The position numbers were made by a program, and so were the translations under genes. From positions 1 to 8,084 of the forward strand of contig JAUXAE010000049.1 of assembly GCA_030620035.1 (NCBI GenBank): a stretch of DNA of 8,084 nucleotides. Reading direction: 5' to 3'. Below are positions 1 to 6,200 of the stretch, piece after piece. The notes beneath the pieces are model-generated. The model saw nothing but the letters and a program-made list of their open reading frames with translations. It searched no databases and was not told the DNA's origin. Position 1 is the stretch's first letter. Every line of letters begins with the position of its first letter. Source of the stretch: Dehalococcoidales bacterium. GTDB taxonomy: Bacteria > Chloroflexota > Dehalococcoidia > Dehalococcoidales > JAUXAE01.

Positions 1-802
1 TTCCCGCGATGATGACCGGCCCTACTGCAGCCGGCTGTGCTGTGTTCAGGCGATTAAAAACGCCATAAGAATAAAAGAAGAGAGCCCCGATAGCAATGTA
101 TTTATCCTCTACCGCGATGTTCGGGCCTACGGCCTTCATGAAACCGATTATGTCAGGGCCCTGGAAAAGGGGGTCAGGTTTTTGAGGTATGAGGATGATG
201 AGAAACCCGAGGTCTCACCAGAGAACGGGCGGCTCAAGGTCTCGCTGCACGACCCCATCCTGGATGCCAAGCTAAATATAGGTACCGACCTCTTGGTGCT
301 TTCGGTTGGGGTTGTCCCTGGAGAAGACAATAAAGACCTGGCCCAGAAGCTAAAGCTACCGCTGACAGAGGATAACTTCTTCCTGGAGGCGCATATCAAG
401 CTGCGGCCGGTGGACTTCGCCACTGATGGCATTTTCCTGTGTGGCCTGGCCCACAGCCCCAAGCTGATTGATGAGAGCATTGCCCAGGCCAGTGCCGCCG
501 CCGCCAGGGCCTCGGCACTCCTTTCCAAACCTCAGATTCAACTTGAAGCTTGCATCTCACAGGTAGTGGATGAGAACTGTGATGGCTGCGCCTACTGTAT
601 TGACCCCTGTCCCTTTGGTGCCATCACCCTGATTGAGTATATAAAGGACGGCACCATCAAGAAAACAGTAGAATCAGACCCGGTCAAGTGCCATGGTTGC
701 GGGATCTGCATGGCAACCTGTCCCAAGAAGGGCATCCTGGTTCACAATTTTAGGCTTGAGCAGATATCAGAGATGGTAGAGGCGGCGCTGGGACTAGCCT
801 AG
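1..802 (+). CDS. hdrA: HdrA-like heterodisulfide reductase subunit A, C-terminal part (5' end outside window)
   Basis: The reading frame is open from base 2 to the TAG at 800-802 and has no start here, so the N terminus lies to the left. Visible in order: an RPYCSRLCC segment (about bases 17-43), the FAD-domain stretch ending in a GVVPGEDN motif, the LRPVDFATDGIFLCGLAHSPK segment typical of HdrA, and two [4Fe-4S] ferredoxin motifs CxxCxxCxxxCP (bases 578-613 and 689-724). HdrA is the cytoplasmic FAD and Fe-S subunit that bifurcates electrons from H2 or formate between ferredoxin and a high-potential acceptor. The next genes encode MvhD, MvhG and MvhA, its usual hydrogenase partners, which supports the call. 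The segment FLCGLAHSP replaces the FLAGCAQGP commonly seen in methanogen HdrA, so this is probably a bacterial HdrA-like subfamily. The acceptor cannot be read from this part. Confidence 0.93.
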   Translation, partial: SRDDDRPYCSRLCCVQAIKNAIRIKEESPDSNVFILYRDVRAYGLHETDYVRALEKGVRFLRYEDDEKPEVSPENGRLKVSLHDPILDAKLNIGTDLLVLSVGVVPGEDNKDLAQKLKLPLTEDNFFLEAHIKLRPVDFATDGIFLCGLAHSPKLIDESIAQASAAAARASALLSKPQIQLEACISQVVDENCDGCAYCIDPCPFGAITLIEYIKDGTIKKTVESDPVKCHGCGICMATCPKKGILVHNFRLEQISEMVEAALGLA

Positions 803-817
803 GATAAGGGGTGACTG

Positions 818-1270
818 ATGACGGAACAAATAACCCAAGAGAAGACCGAGGAAAAGACAGAGGAAACCTACGAGCCATTAATCATCGGCTTTTGCTGTAA
901 CTGGTGCTCCTATCCCGCCGCCGATTTGGCCGGTGTCTCCAGAATCCAGTATCCGCCCAATATACGCATCATCCGCGTCATGTGTTCCGGTATGGTTCAC
1001 CCCAATCTGGTGATGGATGCCCTGACCAAGGGTGCCGACGGCGTCATGATATGCGGCTGCCACCCCGGTGACTGCCATTACCAGGACGGTAACCTGACGG
1101 CAGAGAAGCGGGCAGAAGCCATTAAGTTGATGCTGGAAGACTTCGGCCTTGAAGAAGAAAGGTTCCGTCTGGAATGGGTATCTGCTTCAGAGGGCAAGCG
1201 GTTTGCTCAGGTGGTAACCGAGATGGTTGAAGACCTAAGGAAATTGGGGCCTAGTTCTTACAAGAACTGA
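818..1270 (+). CDS. mvhD: MvhD/FlpD-family [2Fe-2S] subunit of F420-non-reducing hydrogenase
   Basis: The 150-residue product matches the MvhD/FlpD family in length and motifs: FCCNWCSYPAAD (Cys26, 27, 30), RVMCSGMVHP (Cys56) and MICGCHPGDCHY (Cys79, 81, 86). In the family these cysteines hold a [2Fe-2S] cluster that passes electrons from the hydrogenase small subunit (MvhG) to HdrA in the cytoplasm. The first 19 residues are a low-complexity run rich in Thr, Glu and Lys before the family domain starts at EPLIIGFC. The ATG lies 15 bases after the hdrA stop, and AAGGGG (806-811) sits 6 bases before it, so the two are surely co-transcribed. In some organisms MvhD is fused to the end of HdrA; here it is a separate gene directly after it. 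Confidence 0.95.
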   Translation: MTEQITQEKTEEKTEETYEPLIIGFCCNWCSYPAADLAGVSRIQYPPNIRIIRVMCSGMVHPNLVMDALTKGADGVMICGCHPGDCHYQDGNLTAEKRAEAIKLMLEDFGLEEERFRLEWVSASEGKRFAQVVTEMVEDLRKLGPSSYKN

Positions 1271-1284
1271 TAAGAGGAATTCTG

Positions 1285-1485
1285 ATGGAGCTAGCACGAA
1301 ACTTTGATGGTAAAAAATTTATGTGGGACGGGGGAACATATAACGATGAGCAGGAGATGAAGAAGGTAGAACAGGAGTATCGGAACAAGGGTTTTGAGGT
1401 TCAGGTAGTTAGGGAGGAGAACCGGTACTTCCTGTTCAGTAGAAGGGTAGTCACGGAAGTAGTAGTCGAAGGAAGTCCAATATAA
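1285..1485 (+). CDS. Unrecognised 66-residue protein inside the hydrogenase operon
   Basis: I do not recognise this family. The ORF starts 14 bases after mvhD and is preceded by AGAGGA (about 1274-1279). Its TAA (1483-1485) is followed at once by the mvhG Shine-Dalgarno, so it is part of the operon. The product has no cysteine and no membrane segment. It opens with NFDGKKFMWDGGTY, continues with a charged helix (about residues 20-35, EQEMKKVEQEYRNKG) and then two strand-like stretches (FEVQVV, RYFLFSRRVV). The helix followed by paired strands suggests a small alpha/beta fold. Its position between the linker subunit and the small subunit suggests an accessory or assembly role for the hydrogenase, but that is inference from location only. 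A good ribosome site and tight packing argue that it is real. Confidence 0.75.
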   Translation: MELARNFDGKKFMWDGGTYNDEQEMKKVEQEYRNKGFEVQVVREENRYFLFSRRVVTEVVVEGSPI

Positions 1486-1494
1486 AAAGGAGGT
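1486..1494 (+). promoter_or_regulatory. Strong ribosome binding site of mvhG
   Basis: AAAGGAGGT lies 7 bases before the ATG at 1502, close to a full anti-16S match. It fixes the mvhG start and shows the gene is translated independently of the small ORF just upstream. Confidence 0.85.
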
Positions 1495-1501
1495 CAAAAA
1501 T

Positions 1502-2440
1502 ATGGCACGTGTAGCTGAAGAGTGGTTTGCCGTGTGTGGTGGCTGCGAGGTATCAATCCTGGATATTGGGGAGCCGCTACTTGATTTGTTGCCCCAACTG
1601 GACTTTGTCCATATGCCGGTGCTGATGGACCACAAGCTGTTTGGCCAAACCGGGGAAAAAAGCCAGATGGAGATTCCGGAAGCCGATGTCGGCATCATTA
1701 CCGGCGGCATACGCAACGAAGAGAACAGAGAAGTGGCCGAGGAGATGAGAAAGAAATGCAAAACAATCATCGCCCTCGGTTCCTGCGCCTGTTTCGGGGG
1801 ACTTCCAGCTCTGGCCAATATGTACCCAGTTAGTGAACTCTGTGATGTCTATTATCGTGAAACGGCCAGTACTGACCCGGCCGATAACCCCACTGAAGAC
1901 CTGCCGGCATTAACCGACCGCGTCTATGCCGTGGGTGAGGTCATCAAGGTTGACCTGAGTTTGCCTGGCTGTCCACCGGTGCCTGACTTGATAGTTGAGG
2001 TACTGACTTCGCTCCTGGAGGGCAAGCCTTTCAACCTGCCTGAGAGAAGTGTCTGCGACGTCTGTCCGGTTAAAAGGGAAAAGAAGACAGAGCTGACACT
2101 AAGAAGGCCCTTGCAAAGCGCTGAATTCACTCCCGGGCGCTATGACAATATGCGCTGCCTGAACGAGCAGGGGATTCTGTGCCTGGGACCGGCGACACGG
2201 GCCGGCTGCCAGTATTCTCTCAGTGTCGGCGCTGAGGAGCAGGTTCCACGGTGTATCAAGGCATATATGCCCTGCCGCGGTTGCTTTGGTCCCATACGGG
2301 AAGGAGTCAACCCCATGGTCGATATGATGGGCGCCATCTCTTCTGTTGGCCTTGACCCCAAAGAGATAGAAGACAGAATGGCTACCTTTAACCGGTTCAT
2401 TGGCTCCGGCCGCCTGCGCCCGCTACCCAAAAGAAGGTAG
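1502..2440 (+). CDS. mvhG: F420-non-reducing [NiFe] hydrogenase small subunit MvhG
   Basis: The 312-residue product is the group 3c hydrogenase small subunit, which conducts electrons from the NiFe site to MvhD. The proximal [4Fe-4S] cluster ligands are visible as CGGCEVSILD (Cys12, Cys15), GSCACFGG (Cys95) and LPGCPPVPD (Cys157). Eight further cysteines follow: VCDVCP (185, 188), 219, 227, 236, then RCIKAYMPCRGCFGP (251, 258, 261). These are enough for the medial and distal clusters. There is no Tat signal and no membrane anchor, so the enzyme is cytoplasmic. The neighbours mvhD, mvhA and hdrA confirm the complex type. The length is normal for the family and I see nothing missing. Confidence 0.96.
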   Translation: MARVAEEWFAVCGGCEVSILDIGEPLLDLLPQLDFVHMPVLMDHKLFGQTGEKSQMEIPEADVGIITGGIRNEENREVAEEMRKKCKTIIALGSCACFGGLPALANMYPVSELCDVYYRETASTDPADNPTEDLPALTDRVYAVGEVIKVDLSLPGCPPVPDLIVEVLTSLLEGKPFNLPERSVCDVCPVKREKKTELTLRRPLQSAEFTPGRYDNMRCLNEQGILCLGPATRAGCQYSLSVGAEEQVPRCIKAYMPCRGCFGPIREGVNPMVDMMGAISSVGLDPKEIEDRMATFNRFIGSGRLRPLPKRR

Positions 2441-2479
2441 CAATTAACCTGTTTAATAAACTGAAAAGGAGGAAATAGG

Positions 2480-3919
2480 GTGAAAACAATAACTATCCAA
2501 CCGGTTACAAGGATTGAGGGTGGTGCCAGGGTAACTATTCAGCTTGATGACCAGGGTAATGTTGTCGATACCAGATTCCAGATATTGGAATTACGCGGCT
2601 TTGAAAAGTTCTGTATGGGCCGGCCGGTAGAAGAGATGCCTCGGATCACAACCCGCATCTGTGGTGTCTGCCCCATGTCGCACCATCTGGCCTCGGCCAA
2701 GACTTGCGATGCTATATTCGGTGTTGAGCCGCCAGCGGCCGGCCGCAAGCTGCGGGAACTAGCCAACGCGGTTGCCTATATGGAAGAGCATATTCTTCAT
2801 TTCTACTTCCTGGCCGGGGCTGATTTTATTATGGGCCCTGATGCTGACTATTCGGTTCGTAATGTCATCGGCATCGCCGGCAAGATGCCTGACGTGGGCC
2901 GCAAGGTAATCAAAATGAGGCATATGGGCGCCAAGATGGTGGAAATGATTTGTGGTAAGGCCATCCATCCAGTGGCCGCCGTGCCCGGTGGCTTCAGCAA
3001 GCCACTTACTGAGGAGGAAAGGCAAAAACTCCTGGAGATGGCCAATGAAGAGCTGGAGTTCGCCAAGTTCTCCATTGCCTATGCCAAGGAGAATATCTTT
3101 CCCAAGTACCTGGACCTGGTCAACTCGCTGGGTGTCATCAAGACCGGCTTCCTGGGTACAGTGGATGATAACGGTGCCCTAAACCTGTACGAAGGCAAGC
3201 TGAGGATGATGACAGCCGATGGCCAGTACGAGGAGTTCGCCTGTGCTGATTATCTGGACTACATCGGTGAGCACATCGAGCCCTGGGCATTCGCCAAGTT
3301 CCCCTACGCTAAAAAGGCAGGTGGCTTTTCCATGGACCTTGATAATCCGGTAGGCATCTACCGGACAAATACCCTGGCCCGGATGAATGTCTGTGATAAG
3401 ATAGCCACACCTCTGGCCCAGAAGGAACTCGAGGAGTTTCGGGAGAAGTTTGGCCGACCGGCCCAGCAGACCTTGCTCTACAACTGGGCAAGATTAATAG
3501 AGCTGCTGTACAATGCCGAGCGTACCCTTGAGCTGCTCAATGACCCAGAGATTACCAGCACTAAGATCAGGGTACCGGTGACACCGCGGGCGGCCCGGGG
3601 GGTTGGCTGTGTCGAAGCGCCGCGAGGCACCCTAATCCACGACTATACGACTGATGAAAAGGGCCTGGTAACCAAGTGTAATCTTATCGTGGGCACAACG
3701 CACAATAACGGCCCGATAAACATGTCTGTCAAGCAGTCAGCCAAGTTGTTGATTAAGAATGGACAGTACGACCAGACCTTACTGAATAAGGTAGAGATGT
3801 CAATCCGGGCCTATGACCCCTGCCTATCCTGTGCCAGCCATGAGCTTGACGGACGGATTGCCGTGAAGATTGACATAGTGGATGCCTCTGGAGAAACAAT
3901 CGACACCCTGACAACTTAG
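2480..3919 (+). CDS. mvhA: F420-non-reducing [NiFe] hydrogenase large subunit MvhA
   Basis: This 479-residue protein carries the NiFe catalytic centre. The N-terminal ligand motif is TRICGVCPMSHH (Cys61, Cys64, His68) and the C-terminal one is DPCLSCASH (Cys448, Cys451, His454). Between them sits the conserved GCVEAPRGTLIHDY segment. Both nickel positions are plain cysteine (TGC and TGT codons), so this is not a selenoenzyme. A 25-residue tail follows His454; in the family such a tail is removed by a dedicated protease after nickel insertion, and that protease is the next gene. The start is GTG at 2480, chosen because AGGAGG (2467-2472) lies 7 bases upstream and the product then begins at the usual TITIQPVTRIEG. 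The 39-base gap from mvhG holds only this ribosome site. Confidence 0.96.
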   Translation: MKTITIQPVTRIEGGARVTIQLDDQGNVVDTRFQILELRGFEKFCMGRPVEEMPRITTRICGVCPMSHHLASAKTCDAIFGVEPPAAGRKLRELANAVAYMEEHILHFYFLAGADFIMGPDADYSVRNVIGIAGKMPDVGRKVIKMRHMGAKMVEMICGKAIHPVAAVPGGFSKPLTEEERQKLLEMANEELEFAKFSIAYAKENIFPKYLDLVNSLGVIKTGFLGTVDDNGALNLYEGKLRMMTADGQYEEFACADYLDYIGEHIEPWAFAKFPYAKKAGGFSMDLDNPVGIYRTNTLARMNVCDKIATPLAQKELEEFREKFGRPAQQTLLYNWARLIELLYNAERTLELLNDPEITSTKIRVPVTPRAARGVGCVEAPRGTLIHDYTTDEKGLVTKCNLIVGTTHNNGPINMSVKQSAKLLIKNGQYDQTLLNKVEMSIRAYDPCLSCASHELDGRIAVKIDIVDASGETIDTLTT

Positions 3920-3927
3920 TCTGGTAT

Positions 3928-4416
3928 ATGGATTACATTCCTGAATACTACCAGAAGCCTACTCTTATACTGGGCTGCGGTAATACGCTGTTTGGTGATG
4001 ACGGCTTTGGCCCGGCGGTGATTGAGCATCTTGAGAAGCACTGCCGGGCCCCGTCTCAGGTGGCCCTTCTTGATGTCGGCACCGGGGTAAGGGAGATACT
4101 TTTCAATGTTATTCTGGCCGACAAAAAGCCGGAGGCAATAATTATTCTTGATGCCCTGGATTGCGATAGGGAACCGGGAGAGATCTTTACGGTAGCTATT
4201 GAGGATGTCCCGGAACATAAGGCCCATGATTTCTCCGTTCATATGATGCCCACCCTGAACATGCTCAAGGAATTAAGGGACCTGTGCCATGTTGAGGTGG
4301 TCGTCCTGGCTGCCCAGCCAGAAAGCATACCAGAGACAGTGCAGAGTGGCCTATCACTGAAGGTTCAGGAGGCAGTGGCCAGGACTGCTGAGTATATAGT
4401 CCAAAAATACTTCTGA
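3928..4416 (+). CDS. [NiFe] hydrogenase maturation endopeptidase (HyaD/HybD/FrhD family)
   Basis: The 162-residue protein starts with the family signature LGCGNTLFGDDGFG (about residues 15-28). By comparison with E. coli HybD, the three nickel-sensing ligands correspond to Asp25 (Glu16 in HybD), Asp75 in IIILDALD (Asp62) and His105 in FSVHMMP (His93). The family cuts the C-terminal tail from the hydrogenase large subunit once nickel is in place. It lies 8 bases after mvhA, whose product has such a 25-residue tail, so the substrate is almost surely MvhA. I see no good Shine-Dalgarno before the ATG, so translation probably depends on coupling to mvhA. It is the last gene of the operon before the terminator at 4438. 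FrhD-type naming would also fit. Confidence 0.93.
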   Translation: MDYIPEYYQKPTLILGCGNTLFGDDGFGPAVIEHLEKHCRAPSQVALLDVGTGVREILFNVILADKKPEAIIILDALDCDREPGEIFTVAIEDVPEHKAHDFSVHMMPTLNMLKELRDLCHVEVVVLAAQPESIPETVQSGLSLKVQEAVARTAEYIVQKYF

Positions 4417-4437
4417 CTTTAAGGCGAAGAAGACAAA

Positions 4438-4483
4438 GAGGGGCTGGAATCTCTTTGGTGAGTCTCCAGTCCCTCAGTTTTTT
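4438..4483 (+). terminator. Intrinsic terminator of the hydrogenase operon
   Basis: A 16-base arm (4438-4453) and its partner (4460-4475) pair with one G-U and two mismatches around the loop TTTGGT, followed by AG and six T (4478-4483). On the other strand the hairpin is followed by a fairly T-rich run (TTTGTCTTCTTC), so it may also stop the converging operon whose last stop codon is at 4498. Confidence 0.9.
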
Positions 4484-4497
4484 ATAATAGTGCTTGG

Positions 4498-4803
4498 CTA
4501 TTCCTGCTGGCCCCAGTTCTGCATTATTTCCTTAATACGCTGGGCCAGTTGGGGGCTGGAGCGCAGGCGCTCAATGAAGACGGGGCAGCCCTCCAGGAGC
4601 GAGTTCTGAGCGGCCGTGGCCATGCTGGAGATGAGGTTCTGTATGCCCAGGTCGGCTTGCTGTGGCAGGTTCATACCCGGCGAGGATTCCAGCTGTCGGC
4701 GAATATCCTCGGCGGTGAATCTCATGGGCATGACGCAGGACTTATACCAGGGACACTCCTTGCACTGGACTATGCCGTAGGCCTCATTTAAAACATCACC
4801 CAT
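4498..4803 (-). CDS. Unrecognised 101-residue four-cysteine protein downstream of ccdA and tlpA-like genes
   Basis: I do not recognise a named family. The product has a compact cysteine cluster near the N terminus, QCKECPWYKSC (Cys14, Cys17, Cys23), and a fourth cysteine in LEGCPVF (Cys73). This C-x2-C-x5-C plus distant CP pattern suggests a bound metal (zinc or Fe-S). There is no signal peptide or membrane segment, and the rest looks helical, so it is probably cytoplasmic. AGGAG (4811-4815, reverse strand) lies 7 bases before the ATG, only a few bases after the stop of the thioredoxin lipoprotein gene, so it is the last gene of that operon. A link to thiol-disulfide chemistry is suggested only by context. 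The ribosome site and close spacing make it very likely a true gene. Confidence 0.8.
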   Translation of the reverse strand: MGDVLNEAYGIVQCKECPWYKSCVMPMRFTAEDIRRQLESSPGMNLPQQADLGIQNLISSMATAAQNSLLEGCPVFIERLRSSPQLAQRIKEIMQNWGQQE

Positions 4804-4819
4804 ATTTAGTCTCCTGTTA

Positions 4820-5392
4820 CTAGGGCATTATGTGCTCAAGCTCTTCTTCTAGCTCTTCTTTGCTTAAGAAAGCACCCAGTTTCTTAGCTCTAATTATACC
4901 ATCTTTATCAATGAAATAGGTAGTCGGATAACCGATGACATCATATTTCAGGGACACCGCCTTATCACTGTCAAGCAACATGGTGAAGGTAAGGTTGTTA
5001 TCTTGCTTGAATTGGCTGACGACGCTTAAGGGCTCGCCCCAGTCAATGGCCAGCAGCACCAGTCCTTTAGCTGAGTGTTCTTCGTAGACTGCCTGCAGGT
5101 GGGGCATCTCTACGACACACCAGCCGCACCGGGTGTACCAAAAGTTGATTATTACTGGGCTACCCCGTAGCTCACTGAGGGAAACGGTGTTACCATCAAG
5201 GTCCTGGAGCTGAAAGTCAGGGGCCAGATTGCCGATTTCGGTGCCTACGGGCGGTGGTGGCCCGGTGGAAGAAGAGGCCCCATTAGAAGACGAGGATAAT
5301 GTTGAGTCTGATTCTGATGATTGGGGACAGCCGGTTATCATCAGGCCGGTGGTAAATACTATTAATATTATTACTGTTAACCTTCTAAACAA
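4820..5392 (-). CDS. TlpA/ResA-like thioredoxin-fold lipoprotein
   Basis: The 190-residue product begins with a lipoprotein signal (basic start, hydrophobic residues 5-20, lipobox ITGC with Cys22 as the lipidated residue). A Ser-rich and Pro-rich linker follows to about residue 50, then an AhpC/TSA-Redoxin type thioredoxin domain (NLAPDFQLQDLDG, INFWYTRCGWCVVEMP, IGYPTTYFID). The redox pair is Cys89 and Cys92, and Pro156 is the cis-proline. The family reduces disulfides on the outer face of the membrane, often for cytochrome c or other exported proteins, using electrons from CcdA, which is the gene just upstream. The site reads RCGWC instead of the common WCGPC or WCxPC. The start is TTG at 5392, supported by AGGAGG 5 bases upstream and by the proper n-region it gives; no ATG or GTG precedes the lipobox in a suitable place. 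Confidence 0.9.
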   Translation of the reverse strand: MFRRLTVIILIVFTTGLMITGCPQSSESDSTLSSSSNGASSSTGPPPPVGTEIGNLAPDFQLQDLDGNTVSLSELRGSPVIINFWYTRCGWCVVEMPHLQAVYEEHSAKGLVLLAIDWGEPLSVVSQFKQDNNLTFTMLLDSDKAVSLKYDVIGYPTTYFIDKDGIIRAKKLGAFLSKEELEEELEHIMP

Positions 5393-5421
5393 CTAAACCT
5401 CCTAGAATTCCAGACTTAACA

Positions 5422-6108
5422 CTACGGTATCAGCCAGTTAAGGTTGCCAGTCAGGATAACTATGCCCACCGATACTAACAGGATACCACTAATTGTATGG
5501 ACTAGGCTGGAGTAGCGGTGGATATTCTTAAGTAGAGGCCTGATAGAAGCAAAGGCGGCACCAATCACCAGGAAAGGGAGGCCCAGCCCCAGGGAGTAGG
5601 TAAGCAGCAGATAGGCACCATGCCAGGCTGTTTCTGAGCCTAGGGCTAGGGTTAGGATGCCCCCCAGTATCGGGCTGACACAGGGCGTCCAGGCCAGGGT
5701 GAAGATGCCACCGGTCAGGAATGAGCGCAGGTAACCGCTGGTAGTGCCCAGAGACGGAGACAGGTGCCTTTCGTAGTTAAGCTGGGGTATTTTTAGGGCA
5801 GCCAGCATAAACAGGCCGAAGGCAATCAGCAGGCCGCCAACTATCTTCTGTACCAGTGGCGAATTAGGGTTGATGACTATCCCGGCCAGACCGGCGGCGG
5901 CCCCCATCATAGTGAAGACAAGGGCGAAGCCCAGGACAAAGCTGAGGGAATGGAGGAATACTGGCCGACGACTGGTGGCCGCCTGGGCTTCTAGAACCTC
6001 AGGTCCAGCCAGACTGGCCAGGTAGACCGGGACCATAGGCAGCACACAGGGTGACACAAATGATACCAGACCGGCGCCAAAGGCGACCAAGAACGATATA
6101 TTCTCCAT
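5422..6108 (-). CDS. ccdA: CcdA-type thiol-disulfide transporter
   Basis: A 228-residue membrane protein with about six hydrophobic helices and the two conserved family motifs, VSPCVLPMVPVYL (Cys21, first helix) and WTPCVSPILGG (Cys143, fourth helix). These two cysteines form the redox pair that carries electrons from cytoplasmic thioredoxin across the membrane. The length is that of the short CcdA form, without the extra domains of DsbD. It is the first gene of a reverse-strand operon; the thioredoxin lipoprotein follows 29 bases later and is the likely electron acceptor. The stretch before the ATG is A-rich (ACTAAAAAAATA) with no clear Shine-Dalgarno. The role (cytochrome c maturation or general reduction of exported proteins) cannot be decided because no cytochrome gene is in the window. 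Confidence 0.93.
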   Translation of the reverse strand: MENISFLVAFGAGLVSFVSPCVLPMVPVYLASLAGPEVLEAQAATSRRPVFLHSLSFVLGFALVFTMMGAAAGLAGIVINPNSPLVQKIVGGLLIAFGLFMLAALKIPQLNYERHLSPSLGTTSGYLRSFLTGGIFTLAWTPCVSPILGGILTLALGSETAWHGAYLLLTYSLGLGLPFLVIGAAFASIRPLLKNIHRYSSLVHTISGILLVSVGIVILTGNLNWLIP

Positions 6109-6129
6109 TATTTTTTTAGTTGGCCAGGG

Positions 6130-6158
6130 TTACTTTAATGACTGAAATATTCTATAAT
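6130..6158 (+). promoter_or_regulatory. Possible promoter of the RecB-family nuclease gene
   Basis: A perfect -10 box TATAAT (6153-6158) lies in the 92-base gap between the divergent genes. At 17 bases upstream the -35 position reads TTACTT, which is poor. The start point would be near 6165, leaving a short leader with GGGGA ahead of the ATG at 6201. No clear promoter was found for ccdA on the opposite strand. Confidence 0.45.
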
Positions 6159-6200
6159 ATCATCAGGGCTCTGGGAAACAAGTATCAATAAGGGGAAGCT

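Noticed and set aside
148..528. Reverse-strand ORF of 126 codons opposite hdrA
   Set aside because: It lies wholly opposite the well-supported HdrA frame, has Ser/Arg-rich low-complexity content and no ribosome site; it is a shadow of the real gene.
1291..1818. Reverse-strand ORF of 175 codons opposite the small gene and mvhG
   Set aside because: It overlaps two forward genes with good ribosome sites and has no recognisable domain.
3800..3860. Selenocysteine in the hydrogenase large subunit, as in some Vhu enzymes
   Set aside because: Both codons of the DPCLSC motif are cysteine codons, and no in-frame TGA is present.
4549..4791. Forward ORF of 80 codons opposite the four-cysteine protein
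   Set aside because: The reverse-strand gene has a good Shine-Dalgarno, operon context and an ordered cysteine pattern; the forward frame has none of these.
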